DNA from: Streptomyces sp. NBC_01314
GTDB taxonomy: Bacteria; Actinomycetota; Actinomycetes; Streptomycetales; Streptomycetaceae
Assembly: GCF_041435215.1 (NCBI RefSeq)
Contig: NZ_CP108394.1
Coordinates: 1,302,001 to 1,366,000 of the forward strand
Length of the DNA: 64,000 bases
Direction of reading: 5' to 3'
Part shown: one piece after another, positions 26,986 through 37,060 of the stretch
Numbering within the stretch: position 1 is the first letter of the stretch
Layout: every line of letters begins with the position of its first letter
Notes under the pieces: model-generated
What the model was told of the DNA's origin: nothing
The model's database searches: none
What the model saw: only the letters and a program-made list of their open reading frames with translations
Program-made: the position numbers and the translations under genes

Positions 26986-27090
26986 CCCGGCCACGCCCCC
27001 GCGCGCCGCGGTACACGGCGCCTCCGCAGGGAAGACGATGGGCAGGGCACAGGCCGGGCACACCGCCCGGCCCCACTGAGGGGCGGACCG

Positions 27091-27405
27091 ATGGATTCCT
27101 GGACATGGGTGATCGTCGCGATCGCGCTGGTCGCGGCCGCTCTGCTCGGAGCGGCCGTGTGGCTGCTCCTACGGCTGGTACGCACCCGACGCGAACTGAG
27201 CCGGGCCGGACTCCCCACCGGCCCCAAGTGGGTCTTCTGGGGCGCCGTCATCTATCTCGTCCTCCCGACCGACCTCGTACCGGACCCGGTCTACCTGGAC
27301 GACATCGGCGTCCTCCTGCTGGCCCTGAAGACGATGCGTTCCGGACGCCAGGACGCCCCGGCCACCGAGCGGCAGGAGGGCACGGGAACCGCTCTGCGGG
27401 GGTGA
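27091..27405 (+). CDS. DUF1232 (YkvA-like) small membrane protein
   Basis: A 104-residue protein. An N-terminal transmembrane helix (about 5-28, VIVAIALVAAALLGAAVWLLL in parts) is followed by the DUF1232 signature IYLVLPTDLVPDPVYLDDIGVLLLAL, in which the P-x-D-x-x-P-D core is clear. Family members are small membrane proteins of unknown role. Start ATG 27091 lies after GGGGCGGACCG. It may be read through into the TerD-CAP gene 40 bp downstream. Confidence 0.82.
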   Translation: MDSWTWVIVAIALVAAALLGAAVWLLLRLVRTRRELSRAGLPTGPKWVFWGAVIYLVLPTDLVPDPVYLDDIGVLLLALKTMRSGRQDAPATERQEGTGTALRG

Positions 27406-27445
27406 GACGTTGTCGGGCTGACGGTCACTGCGACGGACGGCACCG

Positions 27446-28846
27446 ATGAGCGAGCTGATACCCGGGGGCAATCTCCCCCTGCCGGGCGGCACCCTGACGA
27501 TCAGGGTGCCGGGCCCCTTCGACGTGTCCGCCCTCATCACCGACGACACGGGCAAGGTCCGCGGCGACGCCGACTTCGTCTTCTACAACCAGCCGACAGC
27601 GCCGGGCGCCCGTCTTACCGGCGAGACCCTGACGGTGGACCCGTCCGCCCTGCGCCCCGGCGCGACCCGCCTCACCGTCGCCATCAGCCCGGCCGTCCCG
27701 GACACGCCGTTGGGCCACCTGCCCGCGCCGACGTTGCTCGTCACAGGTCCCGACGGCCGTACGATCGCCCGTTTCACCCCACCGAGGCCCGCGCGCGAGA
27801 CCGTACTGCTCCTGGCGGAGCTGTACCGCAAGGGACCCGGCTGGAAGCTACGAGCACTGGGGCAGGGCTACGCGGACGGCCTGGCGGGGGTCGCGAGGGA
27901 CTTCGGTGTGCATGTGCTGGAGGACGTGCCCACGCATGCGCCCGCATCGGGATCCCGGTCGGCGTCAGCGCCCCGAAAGGAGCGCGGGGCCGTGCCACAC
28001 GCGGCTCCGCCGCGTGGGCGCGACCAGCCTTCGCCGGTCCGCACAGTACACACCACCCCGTCGACAGCCACCCCCGACGGCTTTCTCGGCCTGGTCAACT
28101 CCACCCGCGCCACCGCGGGTTCCCCACCCGTCTCCCTCAACACCCAGCTGTCCGCCGCGGCCCGGGCCCACGCCACCGCGATGGCCGCACAGGGCCGGCT
28201 CGCCTCGGAAGGCAGCGACGGCGTCTCCGTCTACCAACGCGTCACCGCCACCGGCTACACCTACCTGACCATCGGCGAACACCTGGTCTCCGGCCCCCGC
28301 ACCCCCGCCGAGTTCGTGGACTACTGCCTCTCCACCGAACAGGCCAGGCGAACTCTCAACGAACCGGCGTACAGCGAGACGGGCCTGGCACACATCACCG
28401 ATCCCCGCTCGGGAACCGAGTTCTGGACGGCGCTCTGGGCCCACCCCTTCTCTCCCGCCGGACTCCGGCAGACCGCCGCCGAAGTCATCACCCTCACCAA
28501 CGCCGAACGAGCCGCCGCCGGCCTGCCGCCGCTCTCCCCCGACCCCCTCCTCACGAACGCCGCCCAGGCGCACAGCGCCGACATGGTGGCGCGGGCCTTC
28601 TACGCGCACACCTCCCCCGACGGCAGCGAACCGTGGCACCGCGCGGCGGCGGCCGGCTCCACCCGGCGGTCCATCGGGGAGAACATCGCGTGCGGCCAGC
28701 GTTCCGCCGACGAGGTCGTGCGCGGCTGGATGAACAGCCCCGGACACCGGGCGAACATCCTCAAACCCGGCTTCACCCATATAGGTATCGGCTTCGCGGG
28801 CGGCGGCGCGGCCGGCACGTACTGGACCCAGCTCTTCGGCGGCTGA
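27446..28846 (+). CDS. TerD-CAP-CAP fusion protein
   Basis: A 466-residue fusion. Residues 1-165 are a TerD-like domain (LIPGGNLPLPGG, FVFYNQP, LYRKGPGWKLRALGQGY), as in tellurite/calcium-stress proteins. A linker (about 172-200) follows, encoded by a copy of an intergenic repeat. Residues 208-335 are a degraded CAP/SCP domain and 345-466 a canonical one with YAHTSPDG, SIGENIACGQ and WMNSPGHRANIL. No signal peptide is present, although CAP domains are usually exported, so the protein is cytoplasmic or leaves by another route. The start is ATG 27446, with no strong ribosome-binding site. Confidence 0.88.
   Translation: MSELIPGGNLPLPGGTLTIRVPGPFDVSALITDDTGKVRGDADFVFYNQPTAPGARLTGETLTVDPSALRPGATRLTVAISPAVPDTPLGHLPAPTLLVTGPDGRTIARFTPPRPARETVLLLAELYRKGPGWKLRALGQGYADGLAGVARDFGVHVLEDVPTHAPASGSRSASAPRKERGAVPHAAPPRGRDQPSPVRTVHTTPSTATPDGFLGLVNSTRATAGSPPVSLNTQLSAAARAHATAMAAQGRLASEGSDGVSVYQRVTATGYTYLTIGEHLVSGPRTPAEFVDYCLSTEQARRTLNEPAYSETGLAHITDPRSGTEFWTALWAHPFSPAGLRQTAAEVITLTNAERAAAGLPPLSPDPLLTNAAQAHSADMVARAFYAHTSPDGSEPWHRAAAAGSTRRSIGENIACGQRSADEVVRGWMNSPGHRANILKPGFTHIGIGFAGGGAAGTYWTQLFGG
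27967..28029. repeat. repeat element inside a coding region
   Basis: GCGGCTCCGCCGCG at 28001 and the bases after it to 28029 match 49156-49184 exactly over 29 bp; the left part resembles the element at 17404-17420. Here the copy keeps the reading frame open and encodes the arginine- and proline-rich linker of the TerD-CAP protein. Confidence 0.75.
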
Positions 28847-28921
28847 AACCGACCCACCGCAACTGTCCCTCTTTCGAGTCTCTCAACTCGCCCTCGCACC
28901 GGGCTACTTGATTCTCCGTGA

Positions 28922-30091
<1,170 letters not shown>

Positions 30092-30133
30092 CGGCCGATC
30101 CACACCCCCCACCCCGCGCCCCGCACCCGCGTC

Positions 30134-31418
30134 TCAGCCCGGCCGCCTCCGGTGGCGGCCCGGGCGCCGGTGCGGGGGCTGTTCCGGCGCCGGGCCGGGT
30201 GGTTTCGGTGCGGGGATGTCCAGACGCAGGGGTTTGTCGCCGTCGAGGGCGCCCTGCTCGCCGTGGTGGCGGATCGTCAGAGAGTCGCCGGAGAGCAGTT
30301 CGTAGGTGGCGTGGCGGGGTTCGATCTCCACGCGAAGGCAGGTGTCGAGCAGCCCGACGTTGAAGGCGAGCCTGCTCAGGCGCTCGGGGAGGCGGGGTGC
30401 GAAGCCGACGGTCGTGCCGTGGTGGCGCATCCCGCCGAAGCCGGCGACCAGCGCCGTCCAGGTGCCGGCGAGGGAGGCGATGTGGAGGCCGTCGCGGGTG
30501 TTGTCCTCCAGGTCCGCCAGATCCATCATCGCCGACTCGGTCAGATGGTCGTAGGCCAGTCGGAGGTGTCCCGCCCGGGCGGCGACGACGGCCTGACAGC
30601 AGGCGGAGAGGGAGGAGTCGCGGACGGTGAGGGGCTCGTAGTAGGCGAAGTTGCGGGCCACCTGGTCGTCGTCGAACCGGTCGCCGCACTTGTACATCGC
30701 GAGGACCAGGTCCGCCTGCTTGACGACCTGTTTGCGGTAGAGGTCGAAGTAGGGGAAGTGCAGCATCAGCGGGTACTGGTCGGGCCCGGTGTTCTCGAAG
30801 TCCCAGCGCTGGTGGCGGGTGAACCCGGCGTGCTGTTCGTGGACGCCCAGTTCGCGGTCGTAGGGGACGTACATGGCCTGGGCGGCGTCGCGCCAGGCGG
30901 CGCTCTCCTCGTCGTCGACTCCGAGGCGCGCGGCGCGGTCGGGGTGGCGTTCGACGGCGTCGGCGGCCAGGAGGTTCCCGCGGGCCATGAGGTTGGTGTA
31001 CGTGTTGTCGTCGACGACGGCGCTGTACTCGTCGGGGCCGGTCACCCCGTCGATGCGGAAGGCGCCGTGGTGGTCGTGGTCGCCGAGGGAACGCCAGAGC
31101 CTGGCGGTCTCCACCAGGAGTTCGACGCCGGTGTCGCGTTCGAAGTCGGTGTCGCCGGTGACGAGGGTGTGGCGGACCACGGCGTCGGCGACGGCGGCGT
31201 TGACGTGGAAGGCGGCCGTGCCCGCGGGCCAGTACGCGGAGCGCTCCGAGCCGTCGATGGTCCGCCAGGGGAACGCGGCGCCCTTCAGGCCGAGTTGGGC
31301 CGCGCGGTCGCGGGCGGCGGGCAGGGTTTTCTGGCGCCGGCGGAGCGCTTCGGTGACCGCGCCGGGCGCGGATGTGTTCGGGCAGGCCCAGTCCGGTCGG
31401 TTCGGTCGTCTCTGTCAT
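30134..31418 (-). pseudogene. 5'-truncated, frameshifted GH65 disaccharide phosphorylase
   Basis: The reading frame encodes the C-terminal 400 or so residues of a GH65 phosphorylase (kojibiose/maltose/trehalose type): GAAFPWRTIDGSE, FHVNAAVADAVV, the catalytic glutamate in GVTGPDEYSAV, and the QADLVLAMY and SLSACCQAV segments. Intact members have about 750-790 residues; the N-terminal beta-sandwich and the first part of the barrel are absent. The homologous frame runs upstream to a stop at 31415-31417 with no good start, while an ATG at 31418 starts MTETTEPTGLGLPEHIRAR in another frame. A deletion plus a frameshift is the simplest reading. No beta-phosphoglucomutase partner is nearby. Confidence 0.75.
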
Positions 31419-31474
31419 GGGGTCGGGGTTCCCCGCGCGGCGGAAGTCAGTGGGCCGGGCCGGTGGAAGACCGG

Positions 31475-32353
31475 TCATCGTCGGCTGATGCGGGCGCCGC
31501 CGTGAGCGCGGCCGAGGGTGTGGAGGTGTTCGAGGGCGTCGAGGACGACGGTCCGGTCGTACCAGGACAGCCACTCGCCGGCTTCGGCACCCACGACGGT
31601 CAACGCCTTGAGCTGGGGGCGTGTCAGACCCCGCAGCGGGCGTTCGAGATGGGCCGACACCATACCGACGCACCGTCCGGAGGACGTGGTCAGCGGCACG
31701 CTGTGGCAGGCGCGACTGCCCGCGTGCAGGATCGCCGCGCGGGCGTCGTCGGTGAACACCGGGTCCGTCGCCACGTCCTGGACGGTGACCTGGGCGACGT
31801 CCCGCGCGGCCTTGGCGCAGGACGTGCCCTCCTCGCCGACGTACGCGAAGAAGTCGACGAAGTCCTCCGTGTGTCCCGTGTGCCGCTCGATGCGCAGTCC
31901 GCCCTTGGCCCGGTCGACGATCTGCACGTTGCCCATGTCGGTGCCGACGACGGAGAGGGTCTGACTGAGGGCGGCAGTCAGGACCTCGCTCCGGTTGCCG
32001 CGTCCGACACGGCGGTCGCGTGCCTCCGCGAAGCTGAGTGCCGGCTCCGCCTGACGGGCCCGGCCGGGAAACCACAGGGCGCTCCGGCCGTCCGGGCGCG
32101 GCACGCTCACCGCAGCCTCGGCCAGGGTGCGCAGCTTGACGTTGTACTGCTGCGAGGACCGCTGCAGCAGCGCGAACGCGGTCTCGCCGTCCGGCAGCGC
32201 ATAACGCTCCCGCAGCATGCCCTGGGCCTCGGCGATGAGGGGCCTGCCTTCCGTCCGGGTGCGCAGCTGCCGTACCTCGGCGCGCAGCCGCGCCAGTTCC
32301 TCCCGTACCACCTCGTCCTCGCCGTCAGTCTCCGACCAGGGTCTCGCGCTCAT
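31475..32353 (-). CDS. ANTAR and GAF domain protein
   Basis: A 292-residue soluble protein. Residues about 15-85 form an ANTAR-like RNA-binding domain (LRAEVRQLRTRTEGRPLIAEAQGML, in parts; ETAFALLQRSSQQYNVKLRTLA), and about 110-265 a GAF domain (MGNVQIVDR, GLRIERHTGH, GEEGTSCAKAA, CHSVPL). ANTAR proteins act as antiterminators by binding paired hairpins in leader RNA. ANTAR before GAF is unusual; GAF before ANTAR is the common order. Start ATG 32353 follows GGAAGG. It is divergent from the kinase gene by 90 bp. Confidence 0.78.
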   Translation of the reverse strand: MSARPWSETDGEDEVVREELARLRAEVRQLRTRTEGRPLIAEAQGMLRERYALPDGETAFALLQRSSQQYNVKLRTLAEAAVSVPRPDGRSALWFPGRARQAEPALSFAEARDRRVGRGNRSEVLTAALSQTLSVVGTDMGNVQIVDRAKGGLRIERHTGHTEDFVDFFAYVGEEGTSCAKAARDVAQVTVQDVATDPVFTDDARAAILHAGSRACHSVPLTTSSGRCVGMVSAHLERPLRGLTRPQLKALTVVGAEAGEWLSWYDRTVVLDALEHLHTLGRAHGGARISRR

Positions 32354-32443
32354 CCGGCACCTTCCGCTCTGCTCGCTCCGGCAGCAGTGCCCGTCTGCCC
32401 GGTACCGGCCCGAGTACGCCCGATCGGGTCTACCGTCGTCCGC

Positions 32444-33097
32444 ATGCCCCTGACCTTCGACGATCTGCTGCACCGGGCGGCCTCCCTGGTCCGCCCCGGC
32501 CACCGGGCCCTGCTCGGTGTCGCCGGCAGCCCCGGCGCGGGGAAGAGCACCCTGGCCGAGCGGCTCACCCGGGGCCTCAACGGCGACGGCGAACCCTGGG
32601 TCGCCCATGTCCCCATGGACGGCTTCCACCTCGCCGACGCGGAACTCGACCGCCTCGGCCGCCGGAACCGCAAGGGCGCGCCGGACACGTTCGACGCGGC
32701 GGGCTACGCGGCGCTGCTGGCGAGGCTGCGCGGTGACGAGGACGACGTCGTCTACGCGCCGGGATTCGAACGCACTCTGGAGCAGCCCGTCGCGGGGTCG
32801 ATCCCGGTGCCGCCCACCGCCCGCCTTGTCGTCACCGAGGGGAACTACCTTCTCCTGGACCACGGGCCCTGGACCCGCGTCCGCTCCCATCTCGACGAGG
32901 TCTGGTTCTGCGACCTCGACGAGACCGAGCGGGTACGCCGTCTCGTCGCCCGGCACGTGGAGTTCGGCAAGGGACACGACGAGGCGGTCGCCTGGGTCCT
33001 CGGCACGGACCAGCGCAATGCCGGCCTGGTGGCGGCGAGCAGGCGTCGCGCGGACCTGGTGGTGCCGGCGTCGGCGATGCCGACGGTGGAGGCGTAG
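32444..33097 (+). CDS. P-loop nucleoside/sugar kinase, uridine-kinase-like
   Basis: A 217-residue P-loop kinase. The Walker A motif is GVAGSPGAGKSTLAERL near residue 25. MDGFHLAD is the substrate-binding motif of the phosphoribulokinase/uridine kinase/FrcK group and VVTEGNYLLL is its conserved strand. DETERVRRLVARHVEFGKG is the lid. The substrate may be a nucleoside, pantothenate or fructose; the motifs do not decide. The gene is followed at 7 bp by a perfect hairpin terminator. Confidence 0.85.
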   Translation: MPLTFDDLLHRAASLVRPGHRALLGVAGSPGAGKSTLAERLTRGLNGDGEPWVAHVPMDGFHLADAELDRLGRRNRKGAPDTFDAAGYAALLARLRGDEDDVVYAPGFERTLEQPVAGSIPVPPTARLVVTEGNYLLLDHGPWTRVRSHLDEVWFCDLDETERVRRLVARHVEFGKGHDEAVAWVLGTDQRNAGLVAASRRRADLVVPASAMPTVEA

Positions 33098-33103
33098 ACA
33101 TGA

Positions 33104-33137
33104 AGCAGCCCGACGTCGTCAGGAACGTCGGGCTGCT
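33104..33137. terminator. perfect 13-bp hairpin after the P-loop kinase
   Basis: AGCAGCCCGACGT (33104-33116) and ACGTCGGGCTGCT (33125-33137) pair exactly with an 8-base loop. It begins 7 bp after the kinase stop. Confidence 0.85.
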
Positions 33138-33153
33138 GGTGTGAGGCCGGTGT

Positions 33154-33458
33154 TCAGGCGCGGAGCGTCAGGGTCGGCTCGCCCCGCTCGTCGCCCGCCG
33201 GGTCACCGATCACGGCCGTGAACGCCTCCGTGTGGACTCTCGGGGTGTTCGAGGTTGCCCTCGGGCGTGACGCGCGAGGGCCTGCTCGACGACGTCGGCG
33301 AGGACCGCGTCGTACGCCTCGGGGGTGTCGGGCAGGTCGTGCAGAGGGCCGCGCTGGTGCGTGAGGTGCACGGGAGGGGACGTGAGGTGCACCGGGATCA
33401 GCCCTTCATGCCTGGGGTGGCCATGGCGTGGTTCGGCGGAGTCACACGACGGGTGCAA
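33154..33458 (-). pseudogene. possible frameshifted gene remnant
   Basis: The 300-bp region before the kinase hairpin has two partly coding-like leftward frames. One (from 33458) gives LPDTPEAYDAVLADVVEQALA, and after about 33245 a second frame gives VHTEAFTAVIGDPAGDERG and stops at 33154-33156. Together they look like the end of one protein with a frameshift, but I cannot name the family and there is no confident start. It follows the lyase-like gene on the same strand. Confidence 0.3.
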
Positions 33459-35160
33459 GCCGGCGGGCGCGCAGTGCGACGGTCAGGGTGTGCGGGCCGA
33501 GTCCACCGATGTAGACACGGTTCCCGGTCGTCGCATCGGTGCCGCCCACCACGGAGTAGTCCTGACCCGGGTCGTACCGCAGTACCTCGCTCCGGTCCGG
33601 CCCGGCAAGCGGTTCGCCTGCCTCGATGCCGGCCTCGACCAGGATCTCGTCGTCACCGACCCGGTAGGTCATCGGCCCGTTCGTCAGGCACCAGCGTCCG
33701 TCGCCGATCGGTACGGCGCCCTCTGGCACGCCGCCCGGCCGGAAGGTCAGTTCGAGGGACCAGGGCACCCGGGGTCCGCTGATGTCGATCCGCAGGTCGG
33801 CACCGTCCTCCCGCAGGTCCACCTCGACGCGGGTCGTGTGGGAGACCTCGTCCCGAGGCCGGTCCGGGAAGGCCATCGAGGCCGAGAAACGTCCGTCGTC
33901 CACCAGCCGGTAGACACCGTCGTCCCGCCTCTCGTCCTTCGGGAGCGGCTGGTAGTAGGAGGCCGTGAGGGTTTCGGTGAGCCGGTACCGGTTGTCGGCG
34001 GGCTGTCGCATCTCGGCGGCGCGGAACGGGCCCAGGTCGAAGAACCCCCGCGAGAGACGGACCGCGTCGAGGACGGCGTCGCCGGCGAACAGGCGCAGGA
34101 AGGTGGGGTTGCAGGCGAGGCCCGAGCGGATACGCCGGTGCTCGGGCACGTCGGAGCCGCCGTACACCACCGTGTGCGCGGTGGCCGAGGCGCGTGCGGC
34201 GAGGCGTGCGCTGGTGAGGTACCGGTCGCGCGGAAGGGTCTCCGCGGTCGGGGCCGGCAGGGCGCGGCACAGGTCCGGGGTGAGGAGGGTCTCGGCGAGC
34301 AGGTCGGGGTCGTCGATACCGCCGACGGCCGCCAGCCGCGCCACCCGGGCGAAGTCGCCCCGGCCGGTGCGGATCGCGAGCAGCCGGTAGTGCGGGAGGT
34401 AGGGCGCCAGCGGGAACGGGTGGTTCTGGTCCTGCCGTCGCGAGTGGACGGTCTCCACCGTGCCGTCCGGCCTGACCAGGTCCAGGGTCGTGGCGAGATT
34501 GCGTTCGACGGCGTACAACAGGTCGGCGCGGCCGAGCACTTCGGCCAGCAGCAGCAGCGACGGGTTGGACACGTGGGCCGCGTAGTTGGCGCTCCGTTCC
34601 GAGTACAGGCCCTCCGCGTCGATGTCGACGCCCTCGGCGAGCCACTCCTCGACGCGGTCGAGCAGCCGGTCGTCCGAGAACGACCGGTGCAGCCGGGCCA
34701 GCGCCGCGCACAGCTCCCAGCGGTGGTTCGGGGTGTGCACCCCACCCGTCAGGAGACTGCCGAAGGCGGCGCCGGCGATCTCGGCGAGCGCGGCCGTGAC
34801 GTCGCGCAGTTCCGGCCCCGCGCCGGCGGCGAGGACGTGCGCGTCGCACACGTCGTTGACGGTGAAGGCGGAGTCCGGCGGTGACTGCACGTTGTCGCCG
34901 CCGGCGAAGAGGCCGGTGGTGGTCTGCGTGGCCCGCAGGGCGCGGAGGTGGGTCGTCATGGCGGCGACGGCCTGGCCGCTGCCGTGCAGTGCGGAGTCCG
35001 GGGAACGGTATGCCGCGACCAGGGTCTTGACCCGCCGCGCCAGGCCGCGGTGCGGCACACCGGCGGGTTCCTCGTCGGGGCGGGCCGCGAGCGGGGCGGC
35101 CAGCCGGTCGGCGGCGCGGGCCGCCGACCGGACGAACTCGTGGTCGAGCGGGGTGGGCAA
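33442..35160 (-). CDS. lyase-like or glycosidase-like protein of the sugar-uptake operon
   Basis: A 572-residue soluble protein with no signal peptide. The first 350 residues are helix-rich with paired repeats (GGVHTPNHRWELCAALARL, EGLYSERSANYAAHVSNPSLL), as in an alpha/alpha-toroid; the last 200 are beta-rich (ADLRIDISGPRVPW, LTFRPGGV), as in a beta-sandwich. This two-part layout and the H/Y-containing motifs resemble heparinase II/III-type uronate lyases, but the match is not certain. The likely start is TTG 35160, just after the permease stop; it is the last gene of the transporter operon, so it probably acts in the cytoplasm on the imported oligosaccharide. Confidence 0.6.
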   Translation of the reverse strand: MPTPLDHEFVRSAARAADRLAAPLAARPDEEPAGVPHRGLARRVKTLVAAYRSPDSALHGSGQAVAAMTTHLRALRATQTTTGLFAGGDNVQSPPDSAFTVNDVCDAHVLAAGAGPELRDVTAALAEIAGAAFGSLLTGGVHTPNHRWELCAALARLHRSFSDDRLLDRVEEWLAEGVDIDAEGLYSERSANYAAHVSNPSLLLLAEVLGRADLLYAVERNLATTLDLVRPDGTVETVHSRRQDQNHPFPLAPYLPHYRLLAIRTGRGDFARVARLAAVGGIDDPDLLAETLLTPDLCRALPAPTAETLPRDRYLTSARLAARASATAHTVVYGGSDVPEHRRIRSGLACNPTFLRLFAGDAVLDAVRLSRGFFDLGPFRAAEMRQPADNRYRLTETLTASYYQPLPKDERRDDGVYRLVDDGRFSASMAFPDRPRDEVSHTTRVEVDLREDGADLRIDISGPRVPWSLELTFRPGGVPEGAVPIGDGRWCLTNGPMTYRVGDDEILVEAGIEAGEPLAGPDRSEVLRYDPGQDYSVVGGTDATTGNRVYIGGLGPHTLTVALRARRLAPVV

Positions 35161-35162
35161 GG

Positions 35163-36065
35163 TCAGTCCTTCAGTCCGGCGTTGATGTCGGCGTTCATGA
35201 CGTACTTCTGGAACACCAGGAAGACGACGATCAGCGGGACCATGGAGATGACCGATCCGCCGAGCAGCACCGACCAGTTGATGTTCTGCGCGCCGACGAG
35301 GCTCTGGATGCCGATCTGCACCGTGAACTTCTCGGGGTCGTTCAGCATCAGCAGCGGCCAGATGTAGTCGTTCCACCTCCACTGGAACGACAGGATGGCG
35401 AGCGTCAGCATGATGGGCCGGGAGAGCGGCACCATGATCCGCATGAAGATCGACAGCTCTTTCGCACCGTCGATGCGGGCGGCCTCGATGAGTTCGTCGG
35501 GGACTGTCAGGAAGAACTGGCGGAACATGAAGCAGCCGGTCGCCGTGAGCAGGGCCGGGAGGATGATGCCGGAGAGCGAGTTGTAGAAGCCGAGGTCGCG
35601 GACCACCAGGAACAGCGGGGCGAGCATGACCTCGGCCGGCAGCATCGTGGTGGCCAGGATGCAGAGGAAGAAGGCCTTGAGCCATTTGTTGTCGTACTTG
35701 GCCAGCGCGTACCCGGTGCAGCAGCTGACCCCCACCGTGAGGATCGTCGCGATCACGCACACGATGATCGTGTTGATGAAGTACCCGGAGAAGTTGGAGC
35801 TTGCCCACGCTTCCTTGTAACCCGACACGGTGGGGTCGTCCGGGAACAGCGTCAGCGGAAGGGAGAACAGGTCTCCCGCCGGCTTGAGGGAGCTGAGGAC
35901 GAACCACAGCACCGGCAGCCCGTAGAGGCCCGCCAGGACCCACAGCAGAGTCGTCGGGGCGATCGCGCGCCGAAACCCTCCGGTTGCCGAGCCACGGGGC
36001 CTCTTCTTGGAGACGGCCCGTACGGAGTCGGCGTCGACCTTGCGCGGCATGTCTGTGGTTGTCAT
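35163..36065 (-). CDS. carbohydrate ABC transporter permease (MalG type)
   Basis: A 300-residue inner-membrane permease of the MalG group. After a cytoplasmic N-terminus, six helices are visible; the EAA loop is DELIEAARIDGAKELSIFMRIMVPL, which docks to the ATPase. The C-terminus ends in the typical FQKYVMNADINAGLKD. Its ATG overlaps the stop of the upstream permease (ATGA). The operon encodes no ATPase, so a shared MsiK-type ATPase encoded elsewhere is expected, as is common in Streptomyces. Confidence 0.93.
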   Translation of the reverse strand: MTTTDMPRKVDADSVRAVSKKRPRGSATGGFRRAIAPTTLLWVLAGLYGLPVLWFVLSSLKPAGDLFSLPLTLFPDDPTVSGYKEAWASSNFSGYFINTIIVCVIATILTVGVSCCTGYALAKYDNKWLKAFFLCILATTMLPAEVMLAPLFLVVRDLGFYNSLSGIILPALLTATGCFMFRQFFLTVPDELIEAARIDGAKELSIFMRIMVPLSRPIMLTLAILSFQWRWNDYIWPLLMLNDPEKFTVQIGIQSLVGAQNINWSVLLGGSVISMVPLIVVFLVFQKYVMNADINAGLKD

Positions 36066-36982
36066 CGGTTCTCCACCCGCCGGTTGACCATCATCTGGAT
36101 GATCGCGACGGCCATCAGGATGAGCATGAGCACGAACGACGCGGCGCTCGCGTAGCCGATCTGGCCCGTCTTGAACCCCGTCTGGTAGATGTACTGGACA
36201 AGCAGGTTGTTCGACGTTCCGGGTCCACCGTTGTTGAGGGAGGCGAACACCGCGTATTCCTTCATCGCGTGGATCGTGTTGAGCAGGATGACGATGAAGG
36301 ACGTGGGGGCGATGCTCGGCAGGGTGATGCTGATGAACTGGCGCCACGGACCGGCGCCGTCGAGCGCCGCCGCCTCGTAGTACGACGTCGGTACGTTCTT
36401 GATCGCCGCGATGAACAGCAGCATGGAGAAGCCCGTCCAGGCCCAGGCTGCCGCCACCACGACCACGATCAGTGACAGGTCCGCGTTCGACTGCCATGGA
36501 ACGGCGCTTCCGCCGACCTTCTCGATGAGGTAGTTGACCAGTCCGAAGTTCTCACCGAACAGCCATCGCCACAGGACACCCACGATGATGGGCGACAGCA
36601 GCCACGGGATGAAGAAGAAGATGCGGGCGACCGACGCGCCCTTGGCGTGCTTGCTCACCAGCACGTTGGCGATGAGCAGCGACAACACGAAGTTCAGCGG
36701 AACGAAGAGCACGGTGTACAGCAGCGTGCGGGTCGTCGCGGCGTAGAAGGTCGAGTCCCCGAGCAGCTTCTGGTAGTTGTCCAGTCCGACGAACTGGAAC
36801 GCCCCTACGCCCGTGTAGTTCGTGAAGGAGTAGACGAGCCCGATCACCGCCGGCCAGACGAAGAACAGCGCGAAGAGCACGACATTGCCCGTGATGAGGA
36901 CGAGCGGTGCGAGGGTGTACTTGCTTCGTCTCCTGGGCGGGCTCACGGACACGTCCGAAGCGTCCGAGGCGCGTTTTGTCAT
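36062..36982 (-). CDS. carbohydrate ABC transporter permease (MalF type)
   Basis: A 306-residue inner-membrane permease. APLVLITGNVVLFALFFVWP is the first helix and FVGLDNYQKLLGD the extracytoplasmic motif of MalF-type permeases. The EAA loop is SYYEAAALDGAGPWRQFISITLP. It pairs with the MalG-type protein encoded next. The gap to the binding-protein gene upstream holds a GC-rich hairpin that may lower permease expression relative to the binding protein. Confidence 0.93.
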   Translation of the reverse strand: MTKRASDASDVSVSPPRRRSKYTLAPLVLITGNVVLFALFFVWPAVIGLVYSFTNYTGVGAFQFVGLDNYQKLLGDSTFYAATTRTLLYTVLFVPLNFVLSLLIANVLVSKHAKGASVARIFFFIPWLLSPIIVGVLWRWLFGENFGLVNYLIEKVGGSAVPWQSNADLSLIVVVVAAAWAWTGFSMLLFIAAIKNVPTSYYEAAALDGAGPWRQFISITLPSIAPTSFIVILLNTIHAMKEYAVFASLNNGGPGTSNNLLVQYIYQTGFKTGQIGYASAASFVLMLILMAVAIIQMMVNRRVENR

Positions 36983-37060
36983 CTTCCTGACTCCGTGCTG
37001 GTGGAATGGGTCCTGGGGGCTCAGGCCATGAGCCCGGCATCACGTGGAGTGGGGTCCGCG

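Noticed and set aside
30134..31180. Functional short GH65 enzyme starting at GTG 31180
   Set aside because: The homologous frame continues about 80 codons upstream of that GTG, so the start lies inside a conserved region and the gene is better read as truncated.
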